Part shown: piece by piece, positions 58,601-64,000 of the stretch
Layout: the number at the start of each line of letters is the position of its first letter
How positions within the stretch are numbered: position 1 is the stretch's first letter
Source: Salvelinus alpinus
Taxonomy: Eukaryota; Chordata; Actinopteri; Salmoniformes; Salmonidae
DNA length: 64,000 nucleotides
Reading direction: 5' to 3'
Assembly (NCBI RefSeq): GCF_045679555.1
Contig: NC_092094.1
Location: forward strand, 10,162,319 to 10,226,318
Translations under genes and position numbers: made by a program
Notes under the pieces: model-generated
The model's database searches: none
Seen by the model: only the letters and a program-made list of their open reading frames with translations
Told to the model about the DNA's origin: nothing

Positions 58601-61600
58601 GGAACTTGTCTTGGTCTCAGGTGGAACCTGGGCTGGTACCGTTCCATGACCCACTTCTGTAGAATCCATTTTTTCCAAACATGTTAGAGTTGAGTCTGCC
58701 TGGCAGAACCTCGCAGTGGACCTGCTGTAGAAAAGACCTATCCACATGTGGATAATGAGCTGAACCTGTTCCTTTGTGTCCTTAATGTCAAAATCCCATG
58801 GGCTGTACAGAGAGGGAGTGCAGAGGGATGAAGGGAAAGGACAGAGAAAAATCAGAGTTTTAATTTGCAATTCCAGTCAAACAATTAGTCGACCACTGTG
58901 AGTAATATAGTATCAGCTTTTGGTCTCTAGCAAACTCTTCAGTTATCCTTTCTTCTAGCTACTGTATGCATAACTAATCAAACTGAAGACATTAGTATTT
59001 AAGTTAGTGATTGTAAGTACCTACCCATGTAGGGCTCTAATAACTGTTTTATCCTTAGGGTCGTTGGTAAACTTGCTGTCTGAATTAAAGTTGTAGTTTT
59101 CCTTCCACAGCCTTGTCACTTGAACTGAGCCATCTTTTTCAATGAACCTCCGGAAGCGATGGAACTTCTGCTTGCACCCGATTCCTTTGCTCAGGGATTC
59201 CGGAGACAATCCGGGTTCCTTCCTGTTCTGGTCCTTCTGCTGACACAGGAAGGCCCGTAGTGTTTGAGATCCGTCAGCAAAGATATCCTTGCGATGCTGC
59301 TGAAGTCCCTCCGAAATTGGGACTTGAAGGATTGAACCTGACAAACCCAATAGTAGAGAGGATGGCGGCAGTGAGTATGAATGTTCGTGTGAGACTAACA
59401 CAACCCGCTCCCCACTCCCCACTACCAGCCCCTTGGGTGATGGAGACTGAGGGAGGAGTTTAAGCCTAGCAGCAGAAGGGTGCTTCAGCAGAGCAGGAAG
59501 GACAAACTCTGGCTCACCATCTGGATCATGAGGAGAGACGCCATCTTTGACACTGTTGTCACTTATCACCAAACTTGGGTGGTCATCTTGTTTCTCAAGA
59601 GCCTTTGGGTCTGACTGTTGTTCCAGTACTTTGTCATTACTGGTACTGCGAGCCAAATTAACCAATAGGGTCAGAGAATCTGCAGGTGGGCATGATACAG
59701 TGCTGGCACATTCGCAGGTCCTACCCCTACTGACAACACGGCTGACATCCGGGTCAAGTGTCACTAGTTGGGAGGATATAGCTACTTTCTCACTTTCTAA
59801 AGAAGCTGGTGAGCGATAATGCAACCACCCTGTAGAAACAAAAGACACAAAGGAGACAGAAGAAACAGCATGAAAACAGTAGCGCATGGTGATGATTAAT
59901 ACCTACATGGCTGTAAAGCAGTCCCCTGCATGCAAATTAGTCAGTAAAGATCTTTATTTAATTTTTTACTTTTTGAAGCTGATAATGTATTTCTTGCAAT
60001 AGTAGAAAATATCCTCGCCAACCCACTGAACCTAATTTAAACATGATCTGTAATAGATGTAACTTTATGTTCAACAGGGGGACCGCAGCAATAGGGGATC
60101 TAGCCAAACAACACACAGCAAGATGAGGCAGAGGCGGCAGCAAGAGGTCCCAGATCTGTTTGTGCCGTCTTACCACGTGCGTTACAATGACCATAGGATG
60201 GCACAAACTGATCTGGGACCAGGCAAGCAAGAGGCCATTAGCACATTACTTCAGAATGCCGCTTTGCAGTTCAGATGAAAAAGGAAATATAGAAACGGAA
60301 TCGTCAGGAATTCAAGACAACCGGATTATTTCGGTATATTTCAACATTTCAGCACATATATTAACTGTAATCACAACTCAATGATGAAGAACATTGCTAT
60401 CTAATTTAGCATTTGGTTTAATGAGAACAAAAGAAAATCCATCTGCATGGTCTGTTATTTGCATGACATGTGAAGTTCACAACAACCACGAACTTCCCCA
60501 AAAGGAACTTACATTTTTTCCTAATGGAGTCTGCATGCTCGTGTTTCTTTTTGAATGGTCTCCTCTCACTCGCCGAGATGATTGTTGTTGAAGGTGAGCT
60601 AGGCAAAGCCTCAGATGTTTGGTCAGATGTGGCTTGAGGTGGGACCAGGTCCAGTCTGTCCTGAATATCTTTCTTTAACGGAATATCACTTTTTTCTGGA
60701 GATTTGTGTGCGTCATTATGCAACTCCGTAGGAGTCAAGCCTAATGCTAGTGCAAACTTTGGGTCTAGGCCAAATGTCTGTTCCTTTGCAACTTCAACAG
60801 CACCTGTGGTTCTGTCCGGGTTGGCTTTGTTGATATTATCATTTTCCATTTTATCCATGCCAGGAGTATCAGCCTTGCTTTTCTTGTTCAAGGGTGATGT
60901 TTGATCTTCTGGAGCAGGATTGATGGATGTATTCCGCTTTCCCCCTCTTGAAAGAACTGTCTTTAGTTGACTGAGGGATATTGCGACATATTGACGCTTC
61001 TTTTTGTGTTTTCCTGAGGAAGGAGAATCCGTGTCTTTGTTCAGGACCAGTTCTGAGGGATTCAGAGAGGCCATCTTGCCTACATCAGCCATTTTGACCT
61101 CATGCAGACTGTCTTTACTGTCTATGGGCAAATCTTTGTTCTCATCTGACTTGTTCAACTCTAGGTTAGGTCCATCTCCTGTTTCTATGGGTTGGGGGAC
61201 TTTGATACAAGCTTCAACCATCATCTCGTCAGCACATTGTTTGTGATCTAACACTTTCCCCTTAATTTTCAATGATTCTATATCCTTGGCGATAACTTCT
61301 GAACCATGAGGGACAAAGATTCTACCGCATTCGGAGATGATTGCCTTCAAGTCCCACCGTTCTGTCTTCTTTTTCAATGGATGGTCGTCATGAATCAAAT
61401 CCATACTTTCTTTATTTCTCAATGGGTGATAGTGGATTAAATCCTTGCTTTTCATTTTCAATGGGGGATCTTGGATCAAATTCCTCAATTCTCTTGGCAT
61501 TTTCAATGGGTGAACTTGGGTCACATCCACCTTTTCCTTCTTTTTCAATGGGGGATCTTGGATCAAATTCATCAGTTCTCTTGGCATTTTCAATGGGTGA

Positions 61601-63952
61601 ACTTGGGTTACATCCATCCTTTCCTCCTTTTGCAATGGGTTAACTTGAATTAAATCCATCCGTTCCTTCCTCTTTTTCAATAGGTAGACTTCACTTGAAT
61701 CCATACTTTCCATGTCCTCTTTTTCTTTCGCTTCAAAGTCAGCCACTGTAGACCTCAAGATCCTTTTACCCAATCCGCTAAATCTATGACGTTTCCTTGG
61801 CCGTTTCCTCCAATCAGATATAGAGGAATGACTGACCTCTGTGGGTTTTGAAGGCTGATTGGCCTTGCCACGTTGCCCATTGAGAGCACTTCCGCCCTTA
61901 TCCTGTACTTTGGCACAAGGCAAACTGGAGGAGTTATTTGTGGTGGACTCTGTGTTGATCAAGTCAAGGTTCTCATTGTGAGGTAAAACGGTTTCAGTTC
62001 TTTCAGTGGCAGTGATGACTAACACTGTTGGGAGGTTACCTGATGCAGGTGAGGTTGAAACCTCTGTCACCTCTGTGGCCTTTTTCATCACTCTCATACT
62101 GGCTATCCCAAAAGCCTTTGCCGACACTGCAAGCTGGGAAAGATCAGAGGGAACCTCCTCTTGCACCTCCTTCTGAGGCAAAGTTCTCACATTATCCTCT
62201 ACGCCTGCCTCTGGTGCCTTGCTATTGGGCTTGGTCGCCAGGGCCGGACTAGGTTTCCTCAAGACCTCTGCAGAGACTGGAGGCTGTGAAACACCAGAGG
62301 GCATATCCTTTTGCACCTCCTTCAGGTACAAGTTAGTCTCTTCATTCGCTACTCCTACCTCTGGTGCGTTGCAGTCTGCCTTGCCCAATGCTGCCAGGTC
62401 AGCTTTCCCCAAGTCCTCTGCAGAGACTGCAGGCTGTAAAAGATCAGAATGCACCTTTTCTTGTACATCAACTTCAACCTCCTCTGGGATCAAACTTGTC
62501 CCTTCATCCTCTGTTCTTACCCCTGGTGCATTACAGTCAGCCTTGGTCTTCCCAGGTTTTTCAGAGTCATCTGCCGACACAGAAGGCTGAAAAAGATCAG
62601 AGGGGAGCTCCTCCTGCACCTCTTTTGGAGGCAAAGTTATCCCTGGTGCATTACTGTGTGCCTTGTTCAAGCCAGGTTTCCCAAAATCGTCTGCAGGGAT
62701 TAGAGGCTTGCTAAGATCCGAGGGCAACCTTTCTTGCACTTCCTTCGAAAGCAAGTTATTCCCTTCCTTTACTGCTTTGTCTGATGCATTACTGTCTTCC
62801 ATAGTCTTACCAGGTTTCTCAAAGTCCTCCATTGACACTACAAGTGCTTTACTAAAGTCTGCTGCTGTGTCAGCTGTGTCTCCTGGGGCCTTTCCCCCTG
62901 ACTGCTGCTCCTCTGGGCCACCCAGACTAGCAGGACTCATGGGGGACCCCTCTGGAGATGACAGACAGTAGTAGACATCATCATCCGGCTCATCTCCTCG
63001 CTCCTCTCGCCCTGCCACCAGAAGCTCCGTGGCTCTGGACACCGACAGCTCAAAGGAGCCTGGCTGGTGGAAATAAGATCTGAGACGTTTCCATCCCATC
63101 TCAGTCCACTTGGGGGCGGAGTAGAGGTATTTGAGGGCGTCGGGAACATCAAACTGATCTGGGAAGATGCTGGCCTCCCTGGATGGACTGATGGTAAGCC
63201 CAGGGTGGATGAGGGAAGCGTAGCTCTGGATATGCTGCTCTAGTAAACCACGTAGCTCCCCACTTGGTGAAGGGAGGCACTTTTCCACCTCTGTCTCTGC
63301 GTAGTTCAGTGCCGGCACCACCTGGAGGCACTCTGGTGAGAGGGAGGGCTTCTTCCAGCAGACCTTGGTGTCTGTGGTAAAAAATTAAAATAATAAAAAA
63401 TGGCATTACATAAAGATACATCACAAAAGATTAGATAAAAATCACTACTGTATACAAGGGCATAAGTGTTCACAAATTAAAGTTGGCCACACACACCTCT
63501 ATGTATAGCTCTGGAGTCTGGAAACACAAACATCCCCTGCAATACCTCTGGCTTACTGGACCCAGTATCTGGAAATATACAATTATAATGTCACGTTAGA
63601 AGCTAAATATCTATCTACAATATCTAAATACAGTATGTTGTGTATACAGGTTCTGTCTTACCTTCATATGTGAGGAAGTGAGATGAATGTAACAGTATAA
63701 GAAAACCATTATCATTCAGTTGTATTGTGAGGGCCTGTTAGTAAGAAAAATATAATTTATTTGAATCAAAGTCTGACAAGGCAACAATGTACTGCATTCC
63801 GTTCTTTCAATAGTCTGTGAGCCAAATTTAAAAACAATGAAAGCTCACCAGGTCTTTCTCCTTGAGGTCCTGTGTGAGCTGAGAGAGAGAGGTGTCTTCA
63901 GCCTCACTGGGTGCAAGCTCATACAGACTGCAACCCATTCCTTCCAGAGACA
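46542..63952 (-). CDS. tasor2: TASOR2 (FAM208B), 3' portion, 12 exons
   Basis: TASOR2 is the paralogue of TASOR, the scaffold of the HUSH silencing complex, and has been linked to an alternative HUSH assembly in the nucleus. Exons on the minus strand: 63952-63849, 63734-63662, 63568-63497, 63371-60513, 59829-59025, 58802-58337, 58220-54318, 54181-54056, 53910-53757, 53508-53403, 48082-47901, 46642-46542. Phases agree and give 2982 residues before the stop; 5' exons lie beyond the window. Recognisable blocks are [20 protein letters not shown] (part of the region described as SPOC-like in TASOR), [56 protein letters not shown] and [20 protein letters not shown]. Two giant exons of 2.9 and 3.9 kb encode mostly low-complexity acidic sequence. 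It converges on GDI2 as in human. One donor, GTTGGA after 58337, is weak. Confidence 0.92.
46706..47838 (+). mobile_element. Tc1-like transposon in the last TASOR2 intron
   Basis: Ends CATTGAACAAAAATATAAAT and TATTTTTGTTCAG, both flanked by TA. The plus strand holds transposase remnants: [10 protein letters not shown] near 47250, [12 protein letters not shown] near 47370 and [16 protein letters not shown] near 47460, which correspond to the DDE catalytic region. Stops, frameshifts and deletions make it inactive. Confidence 0.85.
47901..48082 (-). CDS. tasor2: TASOR2 penultimate exon (LPYHECDV block)
   Basis: Encodes [39 protein letters not shown] and [18 protein letters not shown] end it at the donor GTGAGA (phase 1) rather than at the read-through stop near 47851, because a fitting terminal exon exists at 46642. 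Confidence 0.85.
48124..48610 (-). mobile_element. GC-rich tRNA-derived SINE, copy 2
   Basis: Reverse-oriented copy of the SINE at 36137-36554. It is longer at the 3' side, carrying TCCCCAATTTTCGTGGTATC and an A-rich tail (seen as poly-T). Target duplication GGCAGTTAGGATTTT of 15 bp is at 48109-48123 and 48611-48625. It lies 42 bp upstream of the penultimate TASOR2 exon's acceptor. Confidence 0.92.
49391..51016 (-). mobile_element. Sleeping Beauty-type Tc1 transposon, full length
   Basis: A 1626-bp element flanked by TA on both sides (49389-49390, 51017-51018). Outer termini CAGTTGAAGTCGGAAATTTA and AACTTCCGACTTCAACTG, with inner repeats GGGTCAGAAGTTTACATATA (about 49597) and GTATGTAAACTTCTGACCCA (about 50806), form the IR/DR arrangement of this family. 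The minus-strand transposase is recognisable ([58 protein letters not shown]), so both leading catalytic Asp are present. A frameshift near 49980 and degeneration after KVKVL, with loss of the usual DLNPIE region frame, break it. Confidence 0.93.
51315..51661. mobile_element. non-autonomous DNA element with GTCACG termini
   Basis: Left GTCACGATCG, right CAGGGCGTGAC; near-direct repeats ACCTCT flank it. It shares the internal inverted motif (CCCCAATCAGAGACAACG and CTGATTGGGAACCAT) with 5965-6588, so both are one family. Confidence 0.7.
51944..52139 (-). mobile_element. HpaI-type tRNA-derived SINE
   Basis: Antisense copy: body ACTAGGCAAGTCAGTTAATA and AGCTCGGGGATTCGATCTTG, and tRNA-like head AACCACTAGGCTATCTGCC at the right. 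It is inside the hAT-like element. Confidence 0.9.
53403..53508 (-). CDS. tasor2: TASOR2 exon [20 protein letters not shown]
   Basis: A 106-bp exon with acceptor TCTCTCAG and donor GTAAGC. Followed by a 5.3-kb intron loaded with transposons. Confidence 0.88.
53570..53655. mobile_element. short palindromic MITE
   Basis: AGCCTGGCCCCAGATCTGTT at the left is inverted as ACTGATCTGGGACCAGGCTA at the right; same family as 13311-13404. Confidence 0.75.
53757..53910 (-). CDS. tasor2: TASOR2 exon [20 protein letters not shown]
   Basis: A 154-bp exon ending in phase 1 at GTATGG. Encodes [20 protein letters not shown]. Reading on past the donor gives a plausible frame, but the next exon fits the phase and the family. 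Confidence 0.85.
54056..54181 (-). CDS. tasor2: TASOR2 exon [20 protein letters not shown]
   Basis: A 42-codon exon in phase 0 at both ends; acceptor TTTGTAG, donor GTAAGA. Part of the conserved C-terminal domain. Confidence 0.88.
54318..58220 (-). CDS. tasor2: TASOR2 giant exon 2 (3903 bp)
   Basis: An open exon of 1301 codons. It starts [20 protein letters not shown] and carries degenerate repeats of the form [17 protein letters not shown] (57160-57700). Two SRCPT motifs occur ([20 protein letters not shown] and [19 protein letters not shown]), and it ends [18 protein letters not shown]. It is acidic and low complexity except at the ends. Confidence 0.92.
58337..58802 (-). CDS. tasor2: TASOR2 exon beginning [14 protein letters not shown]
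   Basis: Encodes the conserved [17 protein letters not shown] followed by two short EVLDLS motifs ([10 protein letters not shown] and [10 protein letters not shown]). The PxDLS-like form of the second recalls CtBP-binding peptides, which is only a suggestion. The donor GTTGGA is non-consensus after GT but keeps phase 0 into [10 protein letters not shown]. Confidence 0.85.
59025..59829 (-). CDS. tasor2: TASOR2 exon ending TVIRALHG
   Basis: An 805-bp exon beginning [20 protein letters not shown]. It ends with the conserved [20 protein letters not shown] and TVIRALHG, which continues as GPWDF in the next exon. Confidence 0.9.
60147..60227. mobile_element. short palindromic MITE
   Basis: GTCCCAGATCTGTTTGTGCC is inverted as GGCACAAACTGATCTGGGAC. 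It lies in the TASOR2 intron between the giant exon 60513-63371 and exon 59025-59829. Confidence 0.75.
60513..63371 (-). CDS. tasor2: TASOR2 giant exon 1 (2859 bp)
   Basis: Begins [19 protein letters not shown], then the conserved [20 protein letters not shown] and [19 protein letters not shown]. About 40-residue tandem repeats of the form [20 protein letters not shown] follow (about 62100-62860). A second repeat block of 29 residues with [14 protein letters not shown] and NLIQDPPLK lies at about 61350-61700. It ends at a GTAAGT donor splitting a Trp codon. Confidence 0.9.
63497..63568 (-). CDS. tasor2: TASOR2 exon encoding [20 protein letters not shown]
   Basis: A 72-bp exon with acceptor TTTCCAG and donor GTGTGT. 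The split Asp codon joins it to the giant exon ([11 protein letters not shown]). Confidence 0.88.
63662..63734 (-). CDS. tasor2: TASOR2 exon encoding [20 protein letters not shown]
   Basis: A 73-bp exon with acceptor AACAG and donor GTAAGA. Its hydrophobic strand-rich sequence is among the most conserved parts of the TASOR family. Confidence 0.88.
63849..63952 (-). CDS. tasor2: TASOR2 exon: first in window
   Basis: Encodes [20 protein letters not shown] and [14 protein letters not shown]; acceptor TTTTTCAG, donor GTGAGC. The upstream exon, off the right edge, must end in phase 1. Confidence 0.85.
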
Positions 63953-64000
63953 CTGAAAAACAGTACAACTCAATATAATAAAGTACTCCTAGTGTGTAAA

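Overview
The window is vertebrate nuclear DNA from a salmonid fish (salmon, trout or char group). The evidence is spliced genes with GT-AG introns, teleost orthologues of three vertebrate genes, and a repeat load typical of salmonids: tRNA-derived SINEs of the HpaI type, many Tc1-like transposons including a Sleeping Beauty-type copy, L2/CR1-like LINEs and short palindromic DNA elements. Genus and species cannot be fixed from the sequence alone.

Layout. Bases 1-14086 carry no gene I can support. They hold a 41-bp tandem repeat at the left edge, a 5.4-kb satellite built from 17- and 20-bp units, a decayed antisense LINE split by a DNA element, simple repeats, a 5S-rRNA-derived SINE and a 1.1-kb palindrome. 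Bases 14087-25285 (minus strand) are TAF3, the TFIID subunit with a histone fold and an H3K4me3-reading PHD finger. It is complete in seven coding exons (946 aa). Bases 25286-25638 are a short divergent promoter. Bases 25639-45530 (plus strand) are GDI2, a Rab GDP-dissociation inhibitor, complete in eleven exons (448 aa). Bases 46542-63952 (minus strand) are the 3' part of TASOR2 (FAM208B), twelve exons including two giant ones; its 5' exons lie beyond the right edge.

The three genes are not a pathway. TAF3 acts in transcription initiation, GDI2 in cytosolic recycling of prenylated Rab GTPases, and TASOR2 is the paralogue of the HUSH scaffold TASOR and is linked to chromatin silencing. TAF3 and GDI2 start head to head 353 bp apart and may share a promoter. 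GDI2 and TASOR2 converge tail to tail with about 1 kb between stop codons, as they also do in human, which supports both identifications.

Most of the remaining DNA is transposon in transposon. TAF3 intron 4 holds a SINE inside a LINE inside a Tc1 element. GDI2 intron 7 holds a Tc1 inside a palindromic element, followed by a LINE carrying a DNA element and a SINE. One TASOR2 intron holds a hAT-like element carrying three later insertions. I saw no bacterial, viral or CRISPR-like system; the most unusual structures are the higher-order satellite, the nested insertions, two apparently identical GC-rich SINEs, and a 37-bp minisatellite inside the intron that splits the TAF3 PHD finger.
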